Below the pieces are notes generated by a model, which saw only the letters and a program-made list of their open reading frames with translations, searched no databases and was not told the origin of the DNA. The position numbers and the translations under genes were made by a program. 10,842 nucleotides of DNA from an uncultured Rhodoferax sp. Its GTDB lineage: Bacteria > Pseudomonadota > Gammaproteobacteria > Burkholderiales > Burkholderiaceae_C. Location: contig CAKZJN010000112.1 of assembly GCA_936943465.1 (NCBI GenBank), positions 1-10,842 of the forward strand. The letters run 5' to 3'. Of this stretch, positions 1-6,896 are shown piece after piece; the stretch's first letter is position 1, and each line of letters opens with the position of its first letter.

Positions 1-693
1 GCCCTGCGCGCTGCCTGCTCGGTCGAACTGATTCACGCCTATTCGCTGGTACACGATGACATGCCCTGCATGGACAACGACGTGCTGCGCCGTGGCAAGC
101 CGACCGTGCATGTGCAGTTCGGCGAGGCCAGTGCGTTGCTGGCCGGCGATGCCTTGCAGGCGCTGGCCTTTGAGTTGTTAACCCCGTCAGGTGATGCGGT
201 GGATGGCGCGGTCCAAGCACGCTTGTGCGGCTTGCTGGCGCGTGCCGCAGGCTGTTCCGGCATGGCCGGTGGTCAGGCCATTGACCTGGCGAGCGTGGGG
301 CATCAACTCTCTGAATCGGAATTGCGTGAAATGCACCAACTCAAGACCGGTGCGCTGCTGCAGGGCAGCGTGGTCATGGGGGCCACTTGCGCGCATCCGT
401 CGCCGCAAGCCCTGGCCGCCTTGAAGGACTATGGTGCAGCCATTGGCCTGGCCTTTCAGGTGGTGGACGATATTCTGGATGTCACCGCCGACTCGGCCAC
501 GCTGGGCAAGACCGCGGGCAAGGATGCCGACAACGACAAGCCCACCTATGTTTCCCTGATGGGACTGGATCGCAGCAAAGCCTATGCGCAGGACCTGTTG
601 GCCCAAGCCCAGCAAGCGCTGCTGCACAGTGGCCTGGCCGATACCCGGGCACTCGCGGCGCTGGCCGACATGGTGGTGAACCGCGCCCATTGA
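1..693 (+). CDS. ispA: Farnesyl diphosphate synthase (polyprenyl synthetase), 5'-truncated by the window edge
   Basis: Cytoplasmic prenyltransferase that condenses dimethylallyl and geranyl diphosphate with isopentenyl diphosphate to make farnesyl diphosphate, the precursor of quinone side chains and undecaprenyl phosphate. The frame is open from base 1, leaving 230 residues; about 65-70 N-terminal residues are probably missing compared with the usual ~295-300. Both Asp-rich motifs are present: the first, DDMPCMD, at fragment residues 19-25 (DDx4D spacing typical of bacterial short-chain enzymes), and the second, DDILD, at about 156-160, followed by GKTAGKDADNDKPTYVSLMG. The MHQLKTGALL stretch between them is also typical of the family. 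It ends in TGA 38 nt before dxs on the same strand, an arrangement common in proteobacteria, so co-transcription is likely. A geranylgeranyl or octaprenyl synthase is less likely given the DDx4D motif and the dxs linkage. Confidence 0.95.
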   Translation, partial: ALRAACSVELIHAYSLVHDDMPCMDNDVLRRGKPTVHVQFGEASALLAGDALQALAFELLTPSGDAVDGAVQARLCGLLARAAGCSGMAGGQAIDLASVGHQLSESELREMHQLKTGALLQGSVVMGATCAHPSPQALAALKDYGAAIGLAFQVVDDILDVTADSATLGKTAGKDADNDKPTYVSLMGLDRSKAYAQDLLAQAQQALLHSGLADTRALAALADMVVNRAH

Positions 694-708
694 ACGCTTG
701 ATGCGTAG

Positions 709-728
709 CACAACAAAACACAACAAGA
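709..728 (+). repeat. Tandem CACAACAARA decamer in the dxs leader
   Basis: Two adjacent 10-nt copies, CACAACAAAA (709-718) and CACAACAAGA (719-728), fill the end of the ispA-dxs spacer and stop 3 nt before the dxs ATG. No GGAG-like Shine-Dalgarno sequence is visible; AAGA at 725-728 is the best purine run. An unstructured CA-rich leader can serve as a ribosome landing site through protein S1 in other bacteria. That role here is inference; the repeat itself is seen directly. Confidence 0.5.
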
Positions 729-731
729 CCT

Positions 732-2615
732 ATGCCGAACCGACCTTACCCGCTGCTGGAGACGATTAACAGTCCGGCCGAATTGCGCCAACTGGAGCGC
801 ACCGATCTGCAACCGCTGGCCGAGGAGTTGCGCGAATTTTTGCTGCGCAGTGTGGCCACCACGGGCGGGCACCTGAGCTCGAACTTGGGCACCGTGGAAC
901 TGACCATTGCGCTCCACTATGTGTTCAACACGCCCGATGACCGCGTGATTTGGGACGTTGGTCACCAGACCTACCCGCACAAAATTCTGACCGGTCGGCG
1001 CGAGCGCATGCCCACGCTGCGCCAATTGGGTGGTTTGAGCGGTTTCCCGCAGCGCACCGAAAGCGAGTTTGATGCCTTTGGCACCGCCCACTCCAGCACC
1101 TCGATTTCAGCGGCACTCGGCATGGCCCTGGCTTCCAAAATCAAGGGCGAAGAGCGGCGTGCCATTGCCATCATCGGCGACGGCGCCATGACCGCCGGTA
1201 TGGCCTTTGAGGCACTGAACAACGGCGGTGTGACCGACTGCAATTTGCTGGTCATCCTGAATGACAACGACATGAGCATCAGCCCGCCGGTGGGGGCGCT
1301 CAACCGCTATCTGGCACAACTGCTCAGCGGGCAGTTTTATGCGGCGGCCAAGAACGTCGGCAAGACCGTGCTCAAGGGCGCGCCGCCCCTGTTTGAGTTG
1401 GCCAAGCGCCTGGAAGAGCATGCCAAGGGCATGGTCGTTCCAGCGACCCTGTTCGAAAAATTTGGCTTTAACTACATCGGGCCGATTGACGGGCACGATC
1501 TGGATTCGCTGATCCCCACGCTAGAGAATATCAAGCACCTCAAGGGGCCGCAGTTCCTGCATGTGGTGACCAAAAAGGGCCAAGGCTACAAATTGGCAGA
1601 AGCCGACCCGGTGGCCTACCACGGCCCGGGCAAATTTGATCCGGCGGTGGGCTTGCAGAAGTCCGGTGCGGCGGCCACCACGTTCACGCAGGTGTTTGGC
1701 CACTGGTTGTGTGACATGGCGGCGGCCGATTCCCGTTTGGTGGGTATTACACCGGCCATGCGCGAGGGCTCTGGCATGGTGGAGTTTGAACAGCGCTTTC
1801 CGGACCGTTACTTTGATGTGGGCATCGCCGAACAACACGCCGTGACCTTTGCGGCCGGTCTGGCTGCCGAGGGGCTGAAGCCGGTCGTTGCCATTTATTC
1901 AACCTTCCTGCAGCGCGCCTATGACCAGTTGATCCACGACGTGGCGATTCAGAATTTGCCGGTGGTTTTTGCACTGGATCGCGCCGGCCTGGTGGGGGCC
2001 GATGGGGCAACCCATGCCGGGGCCTACGACATTCCCTACCTGCGTTGCATCCCCAACATCAGCGTGGCGTGCCCTGCCGATGAAGACGAATGCCGCAGGC
2101 TGCTGAGCACCGCTTACGCGCAGAACCACTCGGTGGCCGTGCGTTATCCGCGCGGTGCGGGCGCGGGAGTGGCTGTGAGCGAGTCGCTGGAGGGCCTGCC
2201 CTTTGGCAAGGGCGAGATCCGTGTGCGCGGGCAAAAGATTGCCATTCTGGCCTTTGGTACCTTGCTATATCCGGCGCTCAAGGTGGCGGATAAATTAGGG
2301 ATTACGGTGGTCAACATGCGTTGGGTCAAGCCCTTGGACCAGGAACTGCTGGCCCAGGTCGCACGCGAGCACGAGGCGCTCGTCACGGTGGAAGAAGGCG
2401 CCCTGATGGGCGGCGCCGGCAGTGCCGTGCTGGAAGCCTTGCAAACACTGGGGCTGGTGCTACCGGTGTTGACGCTGGGCTTGGCCGACCAGTTTATTGA
2501 ACATGGCGATCCGGCCAAACTGATGGCGCTGCAGGGGCTGGACGCGGCCGGAATTGAAGCGTCCATTCGTGCGCGTTTTGCGCACCTGTTGCCAGTGTCG
2601 AGCCTGGCGGCTTAG
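732..2615 (+). CDS. dxs: 1-deoxy-D-xylulose-5-phosphate synthase
   Basis: Thiamine-diphosphate enzyme that joins pyruvate and glyceraldehyde 3-phosphate to form 1-deoxy-D-xylulose 5-phosphate, the entry step of the MEP isoprenoid pathway and a branch to thiamine and pyridoxal. It is 627 residues, close to the ~620 usual length. Visible landmarks are GGHLSSNLG with His47, DVGHQTYPHK at 75-84, HSSTS at 120-124, the ThDP/Mg site GDGAMTAG at 149-156 with LNDNDMSISPP after it, and the transketolase-type Glu367 in IAEQHA. RAYDQ lies at 395-399 and the pyrimidine-domain DRAGLVGADGATHAG motif starts at 416. The C-terminal transketolase domain runs to about 610. The ATG at 732 fits the family N-terminus (YPLLETINSPAELR), although no clear Shine-Dalgarno precedes it. 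It lies 38 nt after ispA, so the two genes supply consecutive parts of one pathway, and it is followed by a hairpin terminator. Confidence 0.98.
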   Translation: MPNRPYPLLETINSPAELRQLERTDLQPLAEELREFLLRSVATTGGHLSSNLGTVELTIALHYVFNTPDDRVIWDVGHQTYPHKILTGRRERMPTLRQLGGLSGFPQRTESEFDAFGTAHSSTSISAALGMALASKIKGEERRAIAIIGDGAMTAGMAFEALNNGGVTDCNLLVILNDNDMSISPPVGALNRYLAQLLSGQFYAAAKNVGKTVLKGAPPLFELAKRLEEHAKGMVVPATLFEKFGFNYIGPIDGHDLDSLIPTLENIKHLKGPQFLHVVTKKGQGYKLAEADPVAYHGPGKFDPAVGLQKSGAAATTFTQVFGHWLCDMAAADSRLVGITPAMREGSGMVEFEQRFPDRYFDVGIAEQHAVTFAAGLAAEGLKPVVAIYSTFLQRAYDQLIHDVAIQNLPVVFALDRAGLVGADGATHAGAYDIPYLRCIPNISVACPADEDECRRLLSTAYAQNHSVAVRYPRGAGAGVAVSESLEGLPFGKGEIRVRGQKIAILAFGTLLYPALKVADKLGITVVNMRWVKPLDQELLAQVAREHEALVTVEEGALMGGAGSAVLEALQTLGLVLPVLTLGLADQFIEHGDPAKLMALQGLDAAGIEASIRARFAHLLPVSSLAA

Positions 2616-2620
2616 GTTTC

Positions 2621-2634
2621 GCGGGAAAACCCGC
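2621..2634 (+). promoter_or_regulatory. Small GC hairpin competing with the dxs terminator
   Basis: GCGGG (2621-2625), an AAAA loop and CCCGC (2630-2634) form a 5-bp all-GC hairpin right after the dxs stop codon. Its right arm is also the left arm of the following terminator, so the two hairpins cannot form together, as in an attenuator. The pairing is seen directly; any regulatory use is inference, because the terminator stem (11 bp) looks more stable. Confidence 0.3.
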
Positions 2635-2660
2635 AAGGGCACCCACTTGCGGGTTTCTAC
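2627..2660 (+). terminator. Intrinsic-type terminator after dxs
   Basis: AAACCCGCAAG (2627-2637) pairs perfectly with CTTGCGGGTTT (2646-2656) across an 8-nt loop. The T-run is short (TTTCT), so termination may be partial. It lies 12 nt past the dxs stop and separates the ispA-dxs unit from the TRAP receptor gene. A promoter for the receptor gene should lie in 2640-2693. TACAAT at 2658-2663 resembles a -10 box but has no matching -35 box. Confidence 0.7.
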
Positions 2661-2705
2661 AATGCATTTAGCAAGTAGTACATCAATAGAAACGGAGTAA
2701 GAACT

Positions 2706-3785
2706 ATGGATCGTCGCTCAATTATCAAGAACGCTGGCATCGCCGGCGTACTCGCCGCAGGCGCTGCCCCCGCTGTGCACGCGCAGGCTGCCATTCGCTG
2801 GCGCATGGCTTCAAGCTTTCCCAAGTCGCTCGACACGCTGTTTGGTGCGGCCGAGACCATTGCCAAGAAAGTGAGCGAAATGTCGGGTGGCAAGTTCACC
2901 ATCTCGACCCACGCCGCAGGCGAACTCATGCCTCCCTTTGGCGTGGTGGACGGGGTGCAGGATGGCACCATCGAATGCGCGCACACCGCTTCGTATTACT
3001 TCTTTGGCAAGGACGAAGCGTTCGCCCTGAGCTGTGCAGTTCCGTTTGGTCTGAATAGCCGCCAGATGTCTGCCTGGATGTATGAAGGCAATGGCCTGAA
3101 GCTCATGCGTGAGTTTTACAAGGGCTACAACATGGTCAACTTCCCGGCGGGTAACACCGGCGCCCAGATGGGCGGTTGGTACCGCAAGGAAATCAAGAGC
3201 GTGGCAGATTTCAAGGGACTGAAGTTCCGCACGGCGCCGATTGCCGGCAGGGTGATCGACCGCATGGGCGGTGTTCCCCAGAACCTGCCCGCCGGTGAGG
3301 TGTACCAAGCCCTGGAAAAAGGCACGATCGATGCGGCCGAGTTTGTGGGCCCGTACGATGACCAGAAGCTGGGCCTGAGCAAGGTCGCGCCGTATTACTA
3401 CTACCCGGCCTGGTGGGAAGGTGGCCCGCAGGTGGAACTGTTCGTCAACTCCAAGGCCTACGAAGCGCTGTCGCCCGAAAACAAAGCCATCATCGAAGCG
3501 GCTTGTGCTTACACCCACATGGATGTGCAGGCCAAGTACGACGCACGCAATCCGCTGGCCCTGAAGCAACTGGTCGCCAACAAGACCAAGGTGCTGCCGT
3601 TCCCCAAGGAACTGATGGACCTGGCATTCAAGGAAAGCATGGCCGTTTGCGACGAAATCAGTGCCAAGAACCCGCGCTGGAAAAAGATTTACGAAGACTA
3701 TTCCAACTTCCGCCGCGACCAGAACTTGTGGTTCCGTTTCGCTGAGGCGCGCTTCGACAGCTTCATGCAGTCGCAAAAGCTCTAA
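2706..3785 (+). CDS. TRAP transporter solute-binding protein, DctP family, TakP-like (2-oxo acid type), Tat-exported
   Basis: Periplasmic receptor of a sodium-driven TRAP transporter; it captures a carboxylate and hands it to DctQ/DctM membrane partners. It is 359 residues. The N-terminus has a twin-arginine signal (Arg3-Arg4 in DRRSIIK), a hydrophobic stretch and an AVHAQA cleavage region near residue 26. The mature part starts IRWRMASSFPKSLDT, as in the TakP-like subgroup. Gln154 (GAQMGG) and Arg175 (LKFRTAP) lie where the family places ligand-binding residues, Arg175 being the conserved carboxylate clamp. AEFVGPYDD (211-219) and WWEGGPQ (236-242) are further subgroup motifs. GGAG at 2694-2697, 8 nt before the ATG, supports the start. 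No DctQ or DctM gene is adjacent, and terminators lie on both sides, so it is probably monocistronic. Pyruvate or another 2-oxo acid is a reasonable ligand guess, but the sequence does not prove it. Confidence 0.9.
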   Translation: MDRRSIIKNAGIAGVLAAGAAPAVHAQAAIRWRMASSFPKSLDTLFGAAETIAKKVSEMSGGKFTISTHAAGELMPPFGVVDGVQDGTIECAHTASYYFFGKDEAFALSCAVPFGLNSRQMSAWMYEGNGLKLMREFYKGYNMVNFPAGNTGAQMGGWYRKEIKSVADFKGLKFRTAPIAGRVIDRMGGVPQNLPAGEVYQALEKGTIDAAEFVGPYDDQKLGLSKVAPYYYYPAWWEGGPQVELFVNSKAYEALSPENKAIIEAACAYTHMDVQAKYDARNPLALKQLVANKTKVLPFPKELMDLAFKESMAVCDEISAKNPRWKKIYEDYSNFRRDQNLWFRFAEARFDSFMQSQKL

Positions 3786-3794
3786 GCTTCTCGC

Positions 3795-3836
3795 CCCCAA
3801 TTAGAAAGGCCCCGAAAGGGGCCTTTCTAATTGGGG
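3795..3836. terminator. Bidirectional terminator between the convergent TRAP receptor gene and nhaD
   Basis: CCCCAATTAGAAAGGCCCC (3795-3813) and its exact reverse complement (3818-3836) flank a GAAA tetraloop, giving a perfect 19-bp stem. The inner AGAAAGGCCCC-GAAA-GGGGCCTTTCT has the A-run/GC-stem/T-run form of an intrinsic terminator on either strand. It sits in the 74-nt gap between two convergent genes and probably serves both. The T-runs are short and interrupted by C. Confidence 0.85.
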
Positions 3837-3859
3837 AGAAGATTGCGCCTGCCTTGCTA

Positions 3860-5140
3860 TCAATGCGTCAGGTGAAACTGCAACATATAGACCAGCGCCC
3901 CGCAAAAGTAACCGATAAGGGCCAGACCACTGATTTTGCGCACGTACCAGATGAAGTCGATTTTCTCCATGCCCATGGCGGCCACGCCGGCGGCGGAACC
4001 GATGATCAGAATGGAGCCGCCGGTACCGGCGCAATAGGCAATGAATTCCCACAAAAAACTGTCCGGCGGATATTGGTCCATGCCATACATGCCCATGGAT
4101 GCCGCAACCAGCGGCACGTTATCCACCACCGCGCTGACCAGCCCGATGATGATCACGATGATGTCCTGCCGGCCTACGGTGCGGTCCAGCCAATGGGCAA
4201 TGGTGGAAAGAATATGGGTGTGCTCCAGCACCGCAACGGCCAGCAGAATGCCGATGAAAAAAACCACCGAACTCATGTCAATGCGGGTCAGGGCGCGGGC
4301 CAGCGTCAGGCGCTGCTTGCGCAATTCCTCTTCCTTGCGGTGCACCAGATCGCCCACCATCCACAAAAGCCCCAGGCCCAGCAGAATGCCCATGAAGGGC
4401 GGTAGTCCGGTGAAGGTTTTGAAGGCCGGAACCAGCACCAGGATGGACAGTCCCGCGACAAACATCAGCTTGCGTTCAAACGGTCTGCTGTCGAGTTCAG
4501 CGGCCAGATCACGTGCCGGGGGCACCACCGGCTTGTCGCCCAGCAGGCGACTGGTCACTAGCAGGGGAACGATCAGGTTGATCAATGACGGTAAGAAAAG
4601 GCCTTGCATGATGGCCAATGTAGTGACCTGACCGCCAATCCAGAGCATGGTGGTGGTGACGTCGCCAATGGGGCTCCAGGCGCCACCGGCGTTGGCTGCA
4701 ATCACGATGATGCCGGCAAAAAAGAGGCGGTCCTCGCGGCGGTCCAGCAGGCGCTTCATCAAGGACACCATGACGATGGTGGTGGTCAGGTTGTCCAGAA
4801 TGGAACTGAGAAAGAAGGTTACAAAGCCCACGATCCACATCAGCCTGGATAGTTTTGTGGTCCGGATGCGAGAGGTAATCACCTCAAAGCCGTTGTGCGC
4901 ATCCACCACCTCCACGATGGTCATGGCACCCATCAGAAAGAAAACGATTTGCGCCGTATCGGTTAGCGACTCCCGCAACTGCAGGTTAAGAACCGAAGCG
5001 TTGTTCAGCGCCACTCCGTAAACGGTCCACAGCAGCCCCGCGCCAATCAAGGCCGAAGCGGACTTGTTGACCTTGAGCGGATGTTCCAGCGCGATGGCCA
5101 CATAGGCCAGGGTAAAGATCATCGATAGCCAGACCAGCAT
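3860..5140 (-). CDS. nhaD: Na+/H+ antiporter, NhaD family
   Basis: Inner-membrane antiporter of the ion-transporter superfamily that expels Na+ (or Li+) in exchange for H+, giving salt and alkali tolerance. It is 426 residues with about a dozen hydrophobic segments. NhaD-type motifs are the SSILDNLTTT segment with Asp116-Asn117, NAGGAWSPIGDVTTTMLW at 150-167, the second repeat SAVVDNVPL with Asp340-Asn341, and AGTGGSILIIGSAAG from 371. The paired DN motifs in the two halves fit an inverted-repeat transporter fold. The start is supported by GAGGAGA (5152-5146 on the minus strand), 5 nt before the ATG. It lies 46 nt after crcB on the same strand and may be the last gene of that operon or have its own promoter. 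Its neighbour on the other side, a TRAP receptor, belongs to a sodium-driven class, but a functional link is only inference. Confidence 0.93.
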   Translation of the reverse strand: MLVWLSMIFTLAYVAIALEHPLKVNKSASALIGAGLLWTVYGVALNNASVLNLQLRESLTDTAQIVFFLMGAMTIVEVVDAHNGFEVITSRIRTTKLSRLMWIVGFVTFFLSSILDNLTTTIVMVSLMKRLLDRREDRLFFAGIIVIAANAGGAWSPIGDVTTTMLWIGGQVTTLAIMQGLFLPSLINLIVPLLVTSRLLGDKPVVPPARDLAAELDSRPFERKLMFVAGLSILVLVPAFKTFTGLPPFMGILLGLGLLWMVGDLVHRKEEELRKQRLTLARALTRIDMSSVVFFIGILLAVAVLEHTHILSTIAHWLDRTVGRQDIIVIIIGLVSAVVDNVPLVAASMGMYGMDQYPPDSFLWEFIAYCAGTGGSILIIGSAAGVAAMGMEKIDFIWYVRKISGLALIGYFCGALVYMLQFHLTH

Positions 5141-5165
5141 GGTGTTCTCCTCAACATTATGTGTA

Positions 5166-5180
5166 ACGCACTGGGTGCGT
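5166..5180. repeat. Short inverted repeat upstream of nhaD
   Basis: ACGCAC (5166-5171), TGG, then GTGCGT (5175-5180) form a perfect 6-bp dyad in the 46-nt crcB-nhaD gap, 26 nt upstream of the nhaD start. It could be a small transcript hairpin or a protein-binding site. There is no T-run, so it is not an intrinsic terminator. Confidence 0.4.
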
Positions 5181-5186
5181 CACTTA

Positions 5187-5588
5187 TTAGCTATGTGCCG
5201 GCAGAAACAGGGCCACGGATTTCATGCCCGCAACCGTCAGCAACAAGGAGCCTGCGAGGTGCAGCGTTGCGGTGAGCAGGGCCAGTGCATAGCGTTGTTG
5301 CACCAGCATAGCGACAACTTCCGCTGAAAAGCTGGAAAAAGTGGTCAGTGCCCCCAAAAAACCAGTGACCAGGGCCAATCGCCAAACCGGGTCAAGTTGC
5401 GGCAGGGCCTGAAACACGGCCACACAGACGCCCACCAAATAGCCGCCAATCAGGTTGGCACTCAGGGTGCCCAGTGGCAGCACCGTGCCAGCGACAACGA
5501 CCGAACTCGGGTTCAACCACAGCGCCAGTTGCCAGCGTGCCAGCGCACCACAGCAGGCACCGATGCAGATGGCAACTACCGGGGTCAT
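5187..5588 (-). CDS. crcB: Fluoride channel CrcB/FluC
   Basis: Small inner-membrane protein of the Fluc family; two antiparallel copies form a channel that lets fluoride leave the cell. It is 133 residues from the ATG at 5588, with four hydrophobic segments. Family landmarks are GALARW with Arg18, GTLSANLIGG at 40-49 with pore Asn45, and GFLGALTTFSSFS at 76-88 carrying Phe84 and Phe87 of the phenylalanine box. The ATG overlaps the previous gene's stop as TGATG. A GTG one codon earlier (5591) is an alternative start giving 134 residues. No convincing Shine-Dalgarno is visible, so translation probably depends on coupling to the upstream HhH gene. I see no fluoride riboswitch in front of it. Being a single gene, it should work as a homodimer. 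Confidence 0.95.
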   Translation of the reverse strand: MTPVVAICIGACCGALARWQLALWLNPSSVVVAGTVLPLGTLSANLIGGYLVGVCVAVFQALPQLDPVWRLALVTGFLGALTTFSSFSAEVVAMLVQQRYALALLTATLHLAGSLLLTVAGMKSVALFLPAHS

Positions 5589-5872
5589 CACGGCAGCTCA
5601 GCGCCAGATCGGGAATACGGCTTTGCGTTAACGGTCAAGCCATTGGCCGAGAGCTTGTCTGCACTGGCCGGTTTGATGCCTTTGACCCGCAGCATCAGAT
5701 CCGCCCAATCCTTGAACGGGCCTTGTTCGCGCGCCTTCAGAATCCGCTCGGTGCTGGCCGGGCCCAGGCCACGCACGCTGTCGAGCTCGGCTTCATTGGC
5801 CGTGTTGATTTCCACGGCACCAGCGGCCAGGCTCATGCCCCAAAGCGTGAGTGCGATCAGGTAGAGGCGCAT
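5588..5872 (-). CDS. Small secreted helix-hairpin-helix protein, ComEA-like
   Basis: A 94-residue protein with an N-terminal hydrophobic signal (about residues 3-19, likely cut after AAGA) and then a compact ComEA-type domain. VEINTANEAEL at 20-30 matches the VNINTA lead-in of that family. Two HhH motifs follow: DSVRGLGPASTERILKAR (31-48) and LRVKGIKPASADKL (61-74), joined by GPFKDWADL. Such domains bind DNA without sequence specificity; ComEA uses one as the periplasmic DNA receptor in natural transformation. The frame stays open upstream to 5935 but would run into hldD, so the ATG at 5872 is preferred: AAGG sits 5 nt before it and it begins the signal peptide. It starts 7 nt after hldD and overlaps crcB at TGATG. 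No competence genes are nearby, so a role in DNA uptake is only possible. Confidence 0.85.
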   Translation of the reverse strand: MRLYLIALTLWGMSLAAGAVEINTANEAELDSVRGLGPASTERILKAREQGPFKDWADLMLRVKGIKPASADKLSANGLTVNAKPYSRSGAELP

Positions 5873-5879
5873 GGCGGCC

Positions 5880-6896
5880 TTAGCGCTGCGACATCCATTC
5901 CACATAGCGCGCAACGCCGGTTTGCACATCGGCAAACTGGTGGTCGCAGCCGGTGGCGCGCAGGGCCGTCAGGTCGGCCTGCGTGTAGCTTTGGTATTTG
6001 CCACGCAGGGCGTCCGGGAAGGCAATGTATTCCAGCAAGCCCTGCTGCACCATGGCGTCCAGTGATAGCGGGGATTCGCCCTTGCTGGCGCGCAGGCTGT
6101 TAACCACCGAGCTGGCAATGTCATTGAAGGGCTGGGCCCGACCGGTGCCCAGGTTGAAGATGCCGCACTGGCTGGGGTGGTCAAAGAACCAGAGGTTGAC
6201 CGCCACCACGTCGTCGATAAACACAAAGTCGCGCATCTGGCCGCCCGCCGGGTAGCCGCCGTACTCGCCAAACAGTTTGACTTTGCCTTCGGCCTTGAAC
6301 TGGTTGAACTGGTGAAAGGCCACGCTGGCCATGCGCCCCTTGTGCTGCTCGCGCGGGCCGTACACATTGAAGTAACGGAAGCCCACAACCTGCTGGGTGC
6401 GCCCGCCCTTGGTGCGCTCAAAGTTGGTACCACACTCGCGGCGCATGCGCTGGTCAAACAGCAACTTGGAGTAGCCGTACACGTTGAGCGGTGCCTCAAA
6501 CGCCGGGTCTTCCCGGAAGGTGTCGGAGCCGCCGTAGGTGGCGGCCGACGAGGCATACAACAGCCGTGCACCGCGCTTCTGGCAGGCCTGAAACAGGTTC
6601 CACGACAGGGTGTAGTTATTGCCCATCATGTACTTGCCGTCCTGCTCCATGGTGTCGCTGCAGGCACCCTCATGGAATACTGCTTCGATCTGGCCGTAAT
6701 GGCCACTGGCAAAGGCGTCGTAGAAGTCGCCTGCATCGACGTAGTCGGCAATTTTCAGGTCGGCGATGTTGCGGAACTTGTCACCTTGGGTCAGGTCATC
6801 GACGGCAATGATGTCGTCCAGCCCACGGGCGTTCAGGCCCTTGATGATGTTGCTGCCAATAAATCCGGCGGCGCCGGTTACAACGATGCGGGTCAT
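5880..6896 (-). CDS. hldD: ADP-L-glycero-D-manno-heptose 6-epimerase
   Basis: Cytoplasmic extended short-chain dehydrogenase/reductase (also called rfaD) that epimerises ADP-D-glycero-D-manno-heptose at C6 to the L-glycero form, the donor for the LPS inner core. It is 338 residues. The N-terminal nucleotide-binding motif TGAAGFIGSN spans 7-16 and AVDDLTQGDKF follows. SSAATYGG is at 116-123 and the catalytic YGYSK at 140-144 (Tyr140, Lys144) matches the E. coli enzyme in position as I recall it. FRYFNVYGPREQHKGRMASV lies at 173-192, where Lys186 is the likely equivalent of the second catalytic base lysine. The ATG overlaps the hldA stop as ATGA, and GAGGAA 8 nt upstream (6910-6905 on the minus strand) supports it. 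It acts in the same pathway as hldA next door. Confidence 0.97.
   Translation of the reverse strand: MTRIVVTGAAGFIGSNIIKGLNARGLDDIIAVDDLTQGDKFRNIADLKIADYVDAGDFYDAFASGHYGQIEAVFHEGACSDTMEQDGKYMMGNNYTLSWNLFQACQKRGARLLYASSAATYGGSDTFREDPAFEAPLNVYGYSKLLFDQRMRRECGTNFERTKGGRTQQVVGFRYFNVYGPREQHKGRMASVAFHQFNQFKAEGKVKLFGEYGGYPAGGQMRDFVFIDDVVAVNLWFFDHPSQCGIFNLGTGRAQPFNDIASSVVNSLRASKGESPLSLDAMVQQGLLEYIAFPDALRGKYQSYTQADLTALRATGCDHQFADVQTGVARYVEWMSQR

Noticed and set aside
2811..3800. Long open frame on the minus strand opposite the TRAP receptor gene (329 codons).
   Set aside because: It is a shadow of the GC-rich receptor gene in the opposite strand, with no recognisable domain and no ribosome site.
5156..5183. 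Promoter-like pair GTGACG / CATAAT with a 16-nt spacer upstream of nhaD on the minus strand.
   Set aside because: The implied transcription start, near 5149, falls inside the Shine-Dalgarno of nhaD, which would remove part of the ribosome site.
5588..5935. Longer form of the HhH protein beginning at 5935.
   Set aside because: It would run 56 nt into hldD and put about 20 polar residues before the signal peptide. The ATG at 5872 has an AAGG site and starts the signal peptide directly.
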